Shown here: in pieces, positions 35,656 through 49,123 of the stretch
How positions within the stretch are numbered: position 1 is the first letter of the stretch
How the letters are laid out: each line of letters opens with the position of its first letter
Source of the DNA: Pegea sp. RAD2-039
Lineage: Eukaryota > Chordata > Thaliacea > Salpida > Salpidae
Assembly: GCA_034620365.1 (NCBI GenBank)
Contig: JAQGEQ010000284.1
Coordinates: forward strand, 62,001-126,000
Reading direction: 5' to 3'
DNA length: 64,000 nt
Translations under genes and position numbers: made by a program
Notes under the pieces: generated by a model
Told to the model about the DNA's origin: nothing
The model's database searches: none
The model's input: the letters and a program-made list of their open reading frames with translations, nothing else

Positions 35656-37655
35656 AGATATTTTTAAAACATTTCAAGAACAAACAAAAAGTCGAACGAA
35701 TGATAATTTTGTAAATCAATTTTAAGTTCTAAGATGATTTTCATATAGAGATAACATGACTTTCCACATTAAATACAAACAAAACTTTCCTACTTTTCGT
35801 CTATAATGCCAATTTTGGTTTGTAAATAACAATTCTGATTTAAAGATTTTTGCAAATCTTGCATTGCAGGGTTTCCTTTTTTTTTTATATATATATAAAT
35901 GCGAAGGAGGGTGCCTAAAGAGAGCACATCTCACTAACACACATTCTCAGGAGTTTTTTATGGTTTTTCTCAGGAGTTTTATATGTCTCCACCTGGGGTC
36001 GAATCCGGTACTTCCTAGCTAGATGTACCTTGTAGCTAGGTGTAGTAACCGCTTCGCCACCAAGCAGGACGATTGGTGGATTGTATATTTATTTCAGTTA
36101 AAGTGGAGTTTTTGTCGGAAACTTTTACCATATTGGTGACAAACAAATTCTTTATGTCTAACTAGGCTCACAGACATATACAAATGCAACGATTAGGAGT
36201 GAATGAAAAAGTGTGTCGAGATAAGGACATTTTCAATAGCAGTAAAGATTTAGTTAGATTACAATATATAGTTTTGCGGAAGATGTCAATAGTTATTGTA
36301 AGCATCAAATAATCAAATATGTTAGGAGATGTTGCAGGTTTAACTAAGAATCAAGACTTTACGTAGTATGTTCGCAATTCCCAAGAGCGGTTTCGTATCT
36401 TGATTAGTTTATAGTAATTCTTAAAGAACTTGTAGAAATATTTTATTGATTTTCCGAATTTGCCAACTGCAATCAGAATTATGTTGGTTTTTACTTTCCT
36501 CATTCTTCACATTGTTATTTGTAGATCCTTGTATTTGGACTTCTTCTCAAACTCCTTGACACCCAAGACGTAGTTACTTGGTACTGCAACGGCATTTTGT
36601 GAGCATATTTTGTTGGTTTTATTTCTAAAACTAAGATTTGGTCTGTTTGTGCTTAATTCTCGGTGTGTATTGATGCCAAATTTCAATTTTTTTATAAGTT
36701 TTAAGCATTTGAAATATTTACAAATGTACCAGTGAAGGTATTTGCCTTCTTTGTTATGGTGTTCGAAGGATTTTGTTCCTGTTATTTCTTTAAAGGAAAA
36801 AAATTAAAATTAGTTTCTGTAAACCTATAGCAACACAACAGATTAGGTCCTAGCAGAAATATTAGATATTTTTTAACACATTTCAAGAACAAACAAAAAG
36901 TCGAACGAATGATAATGTTTTAAAATCTAATTTAAGCTCAAATGATTTTCATATAGAGATAACATGACTTCCCACATTAAATACAAACAAGACCTTTCTG
37001 CTTTTTGTCGATAATGCCAATTTTGGTTTGTAAATAATCATTCTGATTTAAAGATATTTGGAAAGCTTGCATTGTAGGGTTTTATTCTGGCGGACTGTAT
37101 ATTTATTTCAGTTAAAGTGGAGTTTTTATCGGAAGCTTTTACCATATTGGTGACAAACAAATTCTTTATGTCTAATTAGGCTCACATACATATACAAATG
37201 CAGTGATTAGGGGTGAATAAATGGTTCGTCGAGATAATGAGATATTTAATAGCAGTGAAGATTTAGTTAGATTAAAATATATAGTTTTGCAGAAGATGTC
37301 AATAGTTATTGTAAGCAACAAATAATCAAATATGTTAGGAGATGTTGCATGTTTAACTAAGTATCAAGACTTTACGTAGTATGTGTGCAATTCCCAACGG
37401 CAGTATTTCTTGAATTTCAGCGTCTTGATTAGTTTATAGTAATTTATTAAATCACTTCCAGAAATATTTTGTTGTTTTCTGAATGTGCCAACTGCAACGA
37501 GAAGTATGTTGGGTTTTACTTTCCAGATTTTCCAGATTTTTATTTGTAGATCCTTGTATAATGACTTCTTCTCAAACTCCTTGATACTTACGACTAAGTT
37601 ATTTGTTACTGCAACGGCATTTAAACAGCATATTTTGTTGGTTTTATTTCATTAA
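35656..37655 (+). repeat. Direct repeat inside unit C
   Basis: The segment 35656-36628 (starting agatatttttaaaacatttc) is repeated at 36863-37650 with about 10-15% difference and without the SINE. Recognisable anchors are caaacaaaaagtcgaacgaa, then tatagagataacatgact and actgcaacggcattt. Neither copy has a believable ORF. Unit D has only the first copy, and units A and B have neither. Confidence 0.75.
35877..36070 (-). mobile_element. tRNA-derived SINE, minus strand (unit C)
   Basis: Same SINE as at 21849, read on the other strand: poly(T)/TATATA at the left, the LINE-type tail, and the head with its B box (GGTTCGACCCC changed to GGATTCGACCCC) and A box at the right. It is shared with unit D (55453-55644) at the same site, so it predates the C/D duplication. 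The second copy of the local repeat is empty at about 37082. Confidence 0.87.
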
Positions 37656-37849
37656 AGTTGACAACAGTTTACTTGTTGCTAACATACTTTATGCAATAAA
37701 CCATAATAGTTTCTTTTAGTTTTGAACTGATATCAAATTTTTACTATAATTCTCTGTAATTGTTTAGTATTATATGCTTTGAAGACTATTGAAATGCCAT
37801 GTGTTACATCTTTACCTTTGTATATTTTTAAATTAATAGATGTTATTAG

Positions 37850-37915
37850 TGAGAATTTGTATTAGCAAATGGTGCTCTCATCAAGCACCCTCCTTCACAT
37901 TTATTGTAATAAGCA
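37850..37915 (+). mobile_element. LINE tail fragment, plus orientation (C)
   Basis: Counterpart of A 1898-1966, more diverged (gagaatttgtattagcaaat). It again abuts the minus-strand LINE body. Confidence 0.65.
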
Positions 37916-38635
37916 AACAAGAAGCTGGTACAATATTTCTAACTATCTTATTTAATATTAGGTTTCCTTCATAATAGTCTCGTAAATGTGGCCCGAACAG
38001 ATTTGATGCTTTTAATATCACCAACTTCATATGGCATCCATGTACTGACATTATATTCAAGAATTAGACGTACGTACAATTTTAAAAGATTGATAGAAAA
38101 GTATGAATCTTTAGAATTGAAACTCTTTTTAATAATGTAGACAAGGTTGATTCATTTTCCAAGATTTTTGAAACATATTTGTGCCATTTAAAGTCAGATG
38201 ATAGTGTAATGCCATGGTCTAGAACCAAAGATATTTGTTAAATAATAACTCAATTGATGGAATAATGGTTCAAAGAATCTGCAGCTGGATTATGAGATAA
38301 AGTTAGAGGTTCAGACTTTGTGGGTTGGATTCTAAGCTTCCTGTTCATAGACCAGTCTTATACAGTGTGTAGTGGAGTTTGCAGTTGTGAAAGATTGTAA
38401 GGATTACAAAATAGTATCTCAATGTAATCTGAATACACAAACACACTGACATCATCTACTGCTATTAGTCTTCTGATGAGATCTTCATTAAAAGATAAAA
38501 GGAAGGGACTCAAAACGGATCACTGAGGAACACCACAGGTGGTTTGACTAAACGTGGATACAGATTTTTCTACACGAGTTTGCTTGATTCTACCTGATAA
38601 GTAATCTTCAATCCAGTTTAAGATAAAGCTGTTAT

Positions 38636-39070
38636 CTAAATTTTTAATACAGTAATAAGCTTGCTGTGTGGCACAGAATCAAACGCTTTGGCAAAATTGA
38701 GATATATGAAGTCAGAAGGAGTGTTACTTTCACAACGTGCTGTAATCTCATTAAGAAAAGTGAGATGTTGAGTCAGGGAAAATCTCTGTTTCACAAAATG
38801 ATGCTGGGTATCAGATATTAGATAATGCTCCATAAAATGATTGGTCATATGATTGTGAATGATATGTTGTTCACTTCTGAAGATAACTGAAGTCAGTGAA
38901 ACTTGTCTGTTGTTTCTTGGACCCTTTTTATAAATTGAAGTAATAATAACTTTATTCCAAATTTGTGGAACTCTTCCTCTACTCAGAGTGATGTTAAAGA
39001 GTAGCGATAAGGGTAGTGATAAGGAGGAAGTACTTTTTCTTAAAAACCAAGCTGGGATCTGACCAGGCAT
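38636..39070 (-). pseudogene. LINE reverse transcriptase fragment (C)
   Basis: The longest open piece of the reverse transcriptase (144 codons): IPAWFLRKS, then RVPQIWNKVIITSIYKKGPR, then a run through ISDTQHHFVKQRFS to YLNFAKAFDSVPHSK. Relative to the family, the typical YRPISLTSV is degraded to NRQVSLTSV. Motif A has N for the catalytic D, as in unit A. This matches the N-terminal fingers/palm of Jockey/CR1 reverse transcriptases. Confidence 0.82.
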
Positions 39071-40215
39071 GTTGGAAACTGGTGATTTTTAAGAAGAAAT
39101 AGCCTTAGATACTTTAGCGACTATTATGTCAAGATATGATTTAGAGACATTTGTAAGAATGTCGAAGTAGGAAATAGAAAGAGTATTGCCATCTTCGGTA
39201 ATAAAAACGATATTAAATTGATTGTTTAGCAATTCAACTTTTTTCTGGTTTCATCACAAGCAGGTTGCTGTTATCGAGTATAGGAGGTATATGAGATCTC
39301 GCCTTAAGATTTTAATTTATGAAGCCAATTAACGTTTTCTTTTTAGGTGAAAATATGACTACACTTTCTCTTACTAAATAAAACTAGAAATAAATTTCTT
39401 GTAAACTATACAAAGATCTTTGTACAGAGATTTAATGGAAGGGTGTGTTTTAGTTTGTCTTTATAAAAGGTTGTTTAAATGTTGTAATCTCCTTAGAAGT
39501 TTGGGAAATTTTGTTTTTTTGTCAACTTCATAAAAAAGTATGAATTTTTCGACTGAATCCTTAACAATGTTAGTAAACCTTAAGTAAATATTATTGATTT
39601 CTCCGGAAGAGTTGAAAACAGAAATCTAGTCAACACCTGAAAGAACCTTGTTTACATGGTGATAAATTCAACGACAAAAATTCCTTTTGCTTGAAGTCTT
39701 AACGATTATAGAAAAGTTTGATTAGCTTGATTTCATCCATGCTATGATTGCATGTCGGGACAAAATGTTCTGTTTGATCAACGTAGATAATGTTCTCATC
39801 TTTTGATGTGATAACACGATCCAAAGTATTACCACTAACTTGAGTTGGAAAACTAAAAATCTGAGTAGGTTATTGGCATCGAGGAGCTTACAAAGCATAT
39901 ATTAGAAAAGCTGAATTAGTATTGTCGCTATCCAAGTTAAACGATATTCGCTTAAATGCTAAACTAGGGTTATTCCAATTAATTTTACTAAAATCAAAAT
40001 CACCTAAAATCTATAACTCAGTACACACAACACTCTTCAGAGCCTTCAATAAAGCCTTAACAGTGACCCATCATTAGTTGTAGAGGGTGGTATGTAGGTA
40101 CAAATAAAACAAGAAAATTTGTTCTTTTAGTGATGCAAACCGAAAGCGATAATCTCAAACCTGGCGAATCAATGGCATCGATCTTAGTTTTAGAGATCAT
40201 GTGTGCATGTGATGG

Positions 40216-40431
40216 TTAGTAAATTACAGAAAAACCGCCGCCTCTATCACACAGTCTATCACAACACATAACACAAAAAAGATTACCGTCAAACAGAAAA
40301 GAATCAGGATACAACGGTTTCAACCAAGTTTCAGAAATAAAAACAACTGTTAAATCTTTAGAATGTAAAATTGCTATCAGTTGGAAAATGTTGTTAATAA
40401 TCCGCCGGGCGTTGAAGAACATACCTAACAT
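40216..40431 (-). pseudogene. LINE endonuclease fragment (C)
   Basis: 71 codons with FISETWLKPLYPDSF and CDRLCDRGGGFSVIY. Same piece of APE-type endonuclease as in A and B. Confidence 0.7.
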
Positions 40432-41582
40432 AATAGAAGAATTATCTTATTGACGCTTTTGAGATATGTTGGTAGGCTTTTGTAAACTGAGATCTAGGGC
40501 TGGAAGGATGATACTCAGAATTGTGTGCGGAGACAGTTTAAGAGAAGAAGATCCAGTAATTATTTGCCACTTCCGTTTTTTAAACAAAAGTTTTATTTTA
40601 TTTTTGAAATATTTTTTTATCGAATCGAAGTACTTGATGAGACCACTAGGGATGCGGTCGACAAATACAATTGGCTCACGAAGGTTTGTGTTTGGTCCTA
40701 TTGGAATTCATCTACCTTGTCGTAAATTGAAAGGATGTCAAAGTGTTTGATTAACTCGAAGTACTTTGGAAGGTTGCTTATGAGATGCTCGATAGAAATT
40801 GACAACTAAAAAAGCTTTTGTTTGTTCATTTTGAAAGATCATTTACTTTCTATGAATTTGGCAACCTGTCCAGGTGCTTGATTGAGCCAAAATACTCAAC
40901 CTTATTGCTTGCAAGCCAGTGAACCAATAAAATCCAGTAAAGAAAGCTTGTATTATGGTTTGTTAAAACACTCATTTACTTTATCAAAAATTAAAACCTG
41001 GCAAGGCGTTTGATTTTGTTCAAAGTACTTGAGAAAGCCAATTTAAGTAATTGTAGTAAGTCAAAATAAATTGTACTTTTTCTAAATCAACTTTGCATCT
41101 TCTTAACAGCTTGAATTTTTGTTTATTGTCTACTAAAATAAATAGAAAACTTTAATAGAAAAATTACTTCAACGTTTCTGGTAATCTACTAATAATAAAA
41201 GCGAAAACTAATTTGAAACAAAAGGTTTTTATTTTCCTTAAAAATTACAAAAATATACTGATTGTGAGACATGTTACTTACAACTTGTTTACTTTTTTTG
41301 AAGTTCTTTTTTTACTATTAAAACAAACTAATCCAAAAATAGTAGACTTTAAGTAAGTCATAATAATTAGCTGCATTACAAGTAAATCTAGGAATTGATT
41401 TCATCGTAGACATAAAAGAACAATTAATTCTGAAGGATTGCTTCATACAATCTAATTCTTGATCAGAACTCAGTTTACAACCATATCTTTTGCAACTGTA
41501 GCTCAATTTAATATTTGATTGAAACGCTGATTGAAAAATGCTAGGAGTAAGTCTCTTTAGGTCAAGTATACTTTTAAACCAA

Positions 41583-41788
41583 TTGTCCTGCCTGGTGGCG
41601 AAGCGGTTACTACACCTAGCTACAAGGTACATCTAGCTAGGAAGTACCGGGTTCGACCCCAGGTGGAGACATATAAAACTCCTGAGAAAAAAAAAAACCA
41701 TAAAAAACTCCTGAGAATGTGTGTTAGTGAGATGTGCTCTCTTTAGGCACCCTCCTTCGCATTTATATATATAAAAAAAAAAAAAAAA
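41583..41788 (+). mobile_element. tRNA-derived SINE, plus strand (unit C)
   Basis: Intact-looking SINE (gtcctgcctggtggcgaagc head, A and B boxes, LINE-type tail, long poly(A)). A 7-bp target-site duplication AAACCAA flanks it (41576-41582 and 41789-41795). Units A (about 5600) and B (about 22227) are empty here, so this is a unit-C-only insertion. Confidence 0.9.
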
Positions 41789-42015
41789 AAACCAAAATAC
41801 TAGGAGATTTTACTTCAATTTAAATTATTTTTATCGAACCAAAGTACTTGATAAAGCCGCTGGCTAGGCGGTCAACAAAAATAATCGACTCACGAAGGCT
41901 TGTGTTTGATCTTTGTAAAAAGTCATCTGTCTTGGTGCAAAATGACAAGATGTAAGAGTGTTTGATCAATTAGAGGTACTTTGATAAGTTGCTTATTATT
42001 TCAGGCAAACAAAAA

Positions 42016-43053
42016 ACTTTTAATGTGGAATTCTAAATATGGAATATATTGTTGATTTGTTAGGTTTCAAAACAATAAAATTTTCGTAGTTGTAGAATTT
42101 GCAGCTAAAAACTGTTCTTTGGAATAACAATTTTGAAAAATAATTTGTTTAAGACTTGATAAAAGTTTACATAAATGTGTGATGATAGTAATGTAAAATC
42201 TAATTTAAATTTACCAATCTGATAATTTAGAAAACAAAATAATTATCTTCTAGTTGAAGTTAAATCATAAATAAATTAAAATAAAAATTCACTTACGAAG
42301 AAAACTAGCTAGATAACTGTTAGCTAGTAAAAGTATTTAAGTGATGCATATCTAATTGAAATTCTTTATCCAATAAAACAAAAATTTGTAACTGAATCAA
42401 AAGCTTTCTTTTCTAATAGAACGAAAAATGTTTAATTGTAACCTTAGATAGAAACGTTAAAAATTTTAACTATTTGAAAATTGTAAGACTTTTTACAAAA
42501 TCTGTTTGAAAATATCAAACTCAAGAATCTTTATCCCAGGCAAAAAAAAAATTTAATTTATAAGTCTAAATTTGAAATTTATTGCTGGCTTGTTAGATAT
42601 TAAAATAGTAAAATTTGACGTTGATGTAACTATGAATGAAGAATTTGACAAAACTGCGTCAGGTCGTCTAAGTTACAATAAACAAAAAGTTCTGTAAAAG
42701 TGATCTTCATTCTATATTATTACTCTTTTATTTTTAGTCTTAGATTGTTAATAATCGTTTCGTTTGAACAGAACTTGCTTATTATTAGATAAAAAATTGT
42801 AATAAACTGAATTAACTTTCATTTTTAACTAACTAGAAACAACAAAGATATAATTTGATGAATAAAATAAAACTTAAAGTGATAACAAAGTTTTGATAAT
42901 TTGGAAATTATCAAACAACTAAAAAAAATGAAAATATTCATATATGAGCAATTTGAATTTATTCTAAATGTTTTTGAAGAAAATAAACACGACCTCAAAA
43001 GCAACTTTATCATGAAAATAAGCATCACAGCAATCTACTACTAAATTTATTTA
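42016..43053. other. Spacer downstream of Kelch C
   Basis: No gene. It is the counterpart of A 5831-6881 with more differences. Confidence 0.4.
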
Positions 43054-45829
43054 TTAAAATGGGAAATTTAGACATATACCAGGTACATATGGTTGATAGC
43101 TGACTATGACTTGATAAATCGTTTCATTCGTTCTTGCAACTTCTTTCCATTCGTTTGTTACTTCATTGTAACATTCGACAATTTTAACATTTTTTCTTCC
43201 AGAAAATCCTCCTGAAACATACAACAAGCTCATCACAACTATGCAAATAATTGTAAACATCTTGAAAATTTTGATTAAAAAATTTTTTAATTCTAAACAT
43301 AAAAAAATTTACCAAAAACATAAATCTTCTTATTAAAGACAACAGCTTTTGGGCATAGTCTTGCATACTTCATACTTGCTACGAATTCCCAATTATCATT
43401 GAGGACATCGTATCTTTCAACAGACTTTAAATGTTCTTCTTCATTCTGACCACCAATGGCGTAGATATAGTTACCAAGCGTGACTACACCTTGAATGATT
43501 TTAGAATTAGTTATCATCATTAGATCAAAAGATCATCTTGAAGTCATCAGCAAGTACCTGGTTCCCATCGAGTAGTCAACATCGATTTTACAGAACTCCA
43601 TTCGTCCTTGTGTGTATCATAGTTATTCACACAAGCAACTGAACGGCCGAGCTCGTAACCACCAACAACATACAACATCTGGTTGAAGACAGCACAATTG
43701 AACAAACAACGACGTGTGTTTAGTGAAGCTTTTTGTGTCCATTCATCAGTAATCGGATCGTATCTGGTGATAACATAATAGTTTTTTGAAACTTAAGTTT
43801 TGGTTCAACTGTCATTTCATCACTCACTTCATCAATCTTTTACCATCATCAAAAGTTTCAACAAGATACAATTCATTATGTATTACTTCCATTTTCGGGT
43901 CATACAACTCTTGGTTTAAACTTTTGCACGTCTTCAACTCATTTGAAATTGGGTCATATCTAGAAATGTGATGATGTCATATTTAATTTGCAATGATGAT
44001 GTCATCATTTACTTGATGCTTCTAACCTTTCCATATCACCATTCGTCTTTAACATATAAATGAAACCGTTGAGGACAACAGATCTTGAAATACGTGGAAG
44101 ACACATCTTTGGAAGTTGAAACCAAAAGCCCGTTTCAGACAAACGAAACTTCACAGTTTCCAATGATTTATCATCAGATCTATCGGATCCACCAATGACG
44201 TAGATCATCTGGGACATCATATACCAGTCGTTAAATTAAAAAGTTTTTAGTTAAATATTCTTACCTGCTGAATATCAAGGTGTCTTGGCTTACTTTCAAT
44301 TGGGATGTAAGCTTTAAGGTCTACGAGAACCTTGCTGAGATATTGATAACAAGTATTTTTAACTATTTCACAATTTTCTAATTTCATAGAAATAAATTTT
44401 GGGTTTATCAAATGGCATCGTACCTGGAGAAATCACAATTTTATACTCACAAGTCTACAACTTTACACTTTCTAGATACTTACGTTCTTAATTAGCTTGT
44501 TTAAACAACGTTGTCTTGAAGTTAAATCATATTTGATCCAATCTAGAAGAGCATTGAATACTTGGGATTCAGAAATCACATGAAGCTCATCATTAGTTAT
44601 TATTTTAGAAATTACAGTATCTGGTTGTAATTTGAATTCTTCAGTTTGTGAAATCTGGAAAGTATCATGTGATAAAACAAAAACTTGTTCTTTTTAAATG
44701 TTAAGAAAACAAAATCAGTAAAAATCAACAATCAAGTAAAAGTTACAAAAATATTTATGTTTGTTGAAGTAGAAACAATCATTCGTTTTGAAAAGTTTTA
44801 GCCAATAACTTTTCCTATTTATCTTACTTTTATAAAGTGTTTTCCAATAAATTTTTCAAATTTAGTTAAAAGCTCCATATATCCATAGTCTTCAGCAAAG
44901 TTTGCCAATTCGAAGCAGTTGGAAATCTCTATTTGACTTTCCAAAAAGCTGTAATTGATAAAGCATAGTTACAAAAACTATTAAAAATAACTGATTTTTA
45001 AAACTAGCTTACTTGCTACATATCTTATCTAAACCATTTATTTGATACATGGACTCTGCGATCATGAGTTTCTCAACATTTTTTTCATTGACTCGTATTT
45101 GTTTTGTATAAATATACTTAAGAAGATCAGAAAATACTTTTGGCTCTACCCCATATATGGTGACTTCTCTAAAATGTGCTTCTTTAAATCCACCTTAATA
45201 AATTTAAATATTTTTTGTGTTCATATACTCAGTTATTTTACAGCTGAAGTTGAATGTTAAATGTAACCTACCACAAAACGTAGCTTCAAAGTAAGGTGAA
45301 GCTGCAGCTAATATCCGTTTGTGACAATTGAATCTTCTTTCCAAGTTTTCCAATTTCACTGTGATGTTAACATCACAAATATAAGAAGTTTCAGAAGATT
45401 CATTTAATTTGAGTTGACGAAGATTGGTACAATTATCCACTTCAGAAACTTCATCTCTATAAATATCAAAAGCATATGTTACTTGAGTAACAGAAATACA
45501 AATAATGAATTAGAAGAAACAACTAAGTTAGATTAAAGTACAAAAAAAGTGAATAATTAAAATCAAAAATACTAATTCCAATTGTTAATGTGATAAAAAA
45601 AGAAAGCAAAAAATTTAAATTTCTTCTAGTTAATTCAGTAACAGCAAAATCACTCTAAGACAGATTAAAAATATAACAAACTGAAGTTTAAACTAACAAG
45701 GTTCAAGTTCTTGATATCTTTCTAGATGCAACACAAATACGCCAAGACACAAAGTTCTACTAACCTGTTATCATCTGTAGGGGGCATAGTTGAATCCGAA
45801 ACAACTTTGCTCTTTGATCTTTTTACCAT
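43054..45829 (-). CDS. BTB-BACK-Kelch protein, copy C (11 exons)
   Basis: The exon layout is that of copy A, from MVKRSNSK (45829) to the stop at 43054-43056. Exon 1 ends GATGATAACAG|gttagt, and exon 2 begins at the ordinary acceptor tatag|AGATGAAG, giving DDNRDEVSEV in frame. Exon 5 has the intact CAA codon (SRQRCLNK). Exon 6 is clearly its own version (RCHLINPKFISMKLENCEIV, ending RHLDIQQ). Exon 9 reads NNYDTHKDEW with a caccag acceptor, and exon 8 uses a GTGAGT donor. I found no stop or shift in any exon, giving about 574 aa, so this is the best candidate for a working copy. The likely role is a Cullin-3 adaptor (BTB binds Cul3, BACK orients, Kelch blades bind substrate), by family knowledge. 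Confidence 0.85.
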
Positions 45830-48800
45830 TTTGATGCAGTTAAAAAAATTTACAAACTCTATACACTGTTGATGTTAAATAAATGATTTAGTTTATTTAT
45901 CTAAACAGTTTAAGTTTTAAAACTATCACATAAATCAAAATATCAAATATTTAAATTAAGATAGATATTATATTTTAACAACACAAAATCAGTTTTTTCT
46001 TAACTTGTGCAAAAAAAATTTTGATGTAATGATAATTCTATGGTTCCAACTGGTAACAGTAAACCAGCTAATAGATTTTTTATAAAATTACAGCAATCTA
46101 TATATATGCATGTAATGCTAGTACACTAAACTATATATTCCTATTCATTAGATATTTTGATAAGGAATTTGATTACATTACTTTTAGTTTTACTTGTTTC
46201 ATTCAAAAATCATTATTAAAATTTATGAACTGCTTCATTTATTTCATACACAACAACTATATCAAACCTACATACTTTTTAAATTTTAATAAAATGTAAT
46301 AAAAGTTCATCTTTTAAAAATACTACTAAAAGAAATCTTATAAATAAGAATGTTAAATAAAAAAAAAATTTTGAAACTTCTTGATAGATACAACAACTAG
46401 TGAAAGATATTTTAACAATGAATTTTTATGAATTTGCTAACAAATGTAGAGGTATGTAAAACTATTTAAAATAACATATCAAAGATAGATAATATAATTA
46501 TATAAAAATAAGACACCATTTATAAACGACAAAGGTTTTAGAAAGAGGTGTTTTCCAACAAACAATTTATGCAATCTAGATAAAGGAATTATTACTAGAT
46601 ATAAATTTAATATAAAAAGACTATGAAATACTATAAAAGGTAAAAAATTATAAAAATTATTCAATCAATTTGCACCATTAAAGTTTGAAATAAAATTTAA
46701 TAAATAAAAAAAATGTTGACTTAAATAAATTATAAAAAGTTGATATAAATAACCATGAAATACTCTATAAACAAATAATTTAGATGAATTATTCAATCAA
46801 TTTGCATCATAATAATTTCAAGCTAAATATCTTATAAATAGATATAATTTTGACTTGAATGGTTTATAGCAATTTGATACAAAAACCAACGATTTGAAAA
46901 AGATTAATTATAAATTTTTTCCAAAATTTTACACAAAAAAAGCAGATAAAACAAAACGACAATAATTTAGTTTAATAAAAGCAAATATAATAACTCTTAC
47001 AAAAAAAAAATAAAAATACATAATGTATGAAATTTTTAACAAGAATATACTTTGTCAAATAATTATATACTATAAAATAGTTTAATACAAATAGAAATCT
47101 ATCCAAATGATAAAAAAGTTTCTATAAATGTTTAAAATTATAAAAGTAACTAAACGAAATAAGTACTAAAAAAAAACTTTAATTATTAATGAAACTAGAA
47201 AAATATGACAGAATTAATTTTTTATCAAAAATAATTACCATATATTTATAAAACAGTATTGCTACTATTATATTAACAGTTAGAAACAAATATTATACTT
47301 TTAATCAAAGCTTTTCTTTCATAATTTTCCTAAAGAACAAAATTAAATATAAATATTATTGAATGAAAACCTAGTTTATACAAAATTAATCTTAAAAGAT
47401 TACTATTATCATTTAACGAAGAAAAATTTGTTTAAATATAATTACCAAATATAAATAATAGAAAATAAAAGATTAAAAATATGAAAAAATAAATTCTTGA
47501 CTTCAAATTAATAATCTCAATAGTGTTATAAAGATATTTAAATAAAAACCTTGCATACATTTCTATTATAACTTAAAAGGCGGCTGTTAACTGCATTGGT
47601 AAACAATGATGCAAAACTCAACTGTCACCATGAAGATAGAAGTAAAAGAATGCAGAGTACAGAAACTTATTTTTCAAACATATTTACTTATGCAGTATAA
47701 AATCTACTGTTCATACGTAATGCGATTACCATAAAAATAAGCTAGCTGAGTCAACTATAAAAGGCATGCTTGCAGTAATCTATTGAAATATTAAGTAAAA
47801 TATATTTGTTAACTTTTAGTTCTTAAATAGAATCAAATCAAAAAATACACAACTCTTACATCAAACATGAAATAACATGACTGCGGAAACATAATGCAAA
47901 AGTCTTAAGGATCACAGCTTGACATTAATGTTGAAAACATGGGAAAAACAGGAACAACCGATAGATGAGTAATTGGCCCTTGAAGTAACAATTTATATGT
48001 TGGGTAACAGTTATTATGTAACCGTTTACCAAAGCCGTAAACAAAAGTAAATAATTTTGTATAAAATTAAATATTTCAAATCCTTTTACATAGTGCTTTC
48101 CATTTAGTTGTAAAATCATTATAAAAATTAGATAAGCTAAACTATTTTTCTTTCTTTTCTTACAAAACCTCACCAGGCTTCTGATAAAAATTTATTCTGA
48201 ACTTAAAAATTAAATATATTTGCTTTTGTAATCACAATTATTCAGTTTGAAAAGCTTTCAAGATGGTTGAGATGTAATATTGTTCATTCCCTTTGGACCA
48301 GTTTCATTTAGCAGTATAATGTGTTGATTAAGTGTATACCATTGCTACAGTTGTTAAGGATTATAGTCACTGGTGGAGACAGGACAATAGCTGATCAATG
48401 GAGGCTCATTAAGAAAGGAATTGCTTTTGGTAGCGACCTTCTGAAAGCTTGCTCTGAAAGTTGCGGCATTTTTAAGATGGATGAGATACGGATCACAAGA
48501 ACACAGTGAGATGTTGAATAACTTGCTTTTGAGAGTTTTTCCAACAGGATAACTCAGGTGTTAAAATCCATTCTTGGCTTGTCCCTTGAATATCCATTAT
48601 TTCTTTTAAAATTATCTTAAAAAGATATCATTTGATAATTTGTCCTCACAAGTAAAGTTAAACACCTATAGTTTCTTCTTTTCCTGTCTAATTTTGTTAT
48701 ATTGTGTTTGTAATATGTTAATTTACAGTTTTATTATTCATTCTGATTATTTATATATTATATTTAGATGTTGATACTTATGATTTTTTCATAATCTGTT

Positions 48801-49123
48801 TGCTCATAATACTTAGTTTTTCTGACTTTCCCACTGCTAGAATAGTCTTAGCAACCGAAACATATCTTACCTACCTCAAGCCGATGTTTTTACTATTGAG
48901 CTTTTTTTATTCGTGAATATTTAGTCACAATATATTCTTTTTAAAACCTTCCAAAATTCTGCCTTTTATTGTTGGACTGCATAATTTGGTTTTAACAGAT
49001 TCAAATAGATTTCAATTAGTTTAATGTGGTATCCTTAGTTCTAATTGTTTTAATTGTAAGTTTTCTTGCTAGGACTAAATTGATGTTTAAGTTGAAATTA
49101 TTCTTTTTATAAACTTTATCCAG
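45830..49123. other. Kelch/zinc-finger intergenic region (C)
   Basis: The counterpart of A 9661-12918, more diverged. Around 47222-47245 it has aaaaataattaccatatatt, absent from A and B but mirrored in the inverted copy near 58370. Other ORFs here (46479-46664, 47925-48173) are AT-rich and unsupported. Confidence 0.45.
46560..46885. repeat. 126-128 bp tandem repeat, unit C
   Basis: Same repeat as in A and B; the tattcaatcaatttgca phrase occurs at about 46657 and 46789. Confidence 0.6.

Larger units (their letters stand above)
37921..42015 (-). mobile_element. Decayed LINE, minus strand (unit C)
   Basis: The most complete copy. On the minus strand it has a repeated 5' region, an open stretch with CKRYGCKLSSDQELDCMKQS (about 41580-41400, split from its upstream part by a SINE), the endonuclease (40431-40216), the reverse transcriptase (39070-38636 and beyond) and part of the thumb. 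It lacks its own 3' tail and is broken in many places. The 5' limit is uncertain. Confidence 0.75.

Noticed and set aside
40466-40750. 94-codon plus-strand ORF, with a counterpart at 20906-21190
   Set aside because: It is antisense to the LINE 5' region; the minus strand carries the coding-like text.
41318-41632. 104-codon minus-strand ORF
   Set aside because: Its first ~20 residues are read from the SINE, so the ORF is a chance join; only the inner part is LINE-related.
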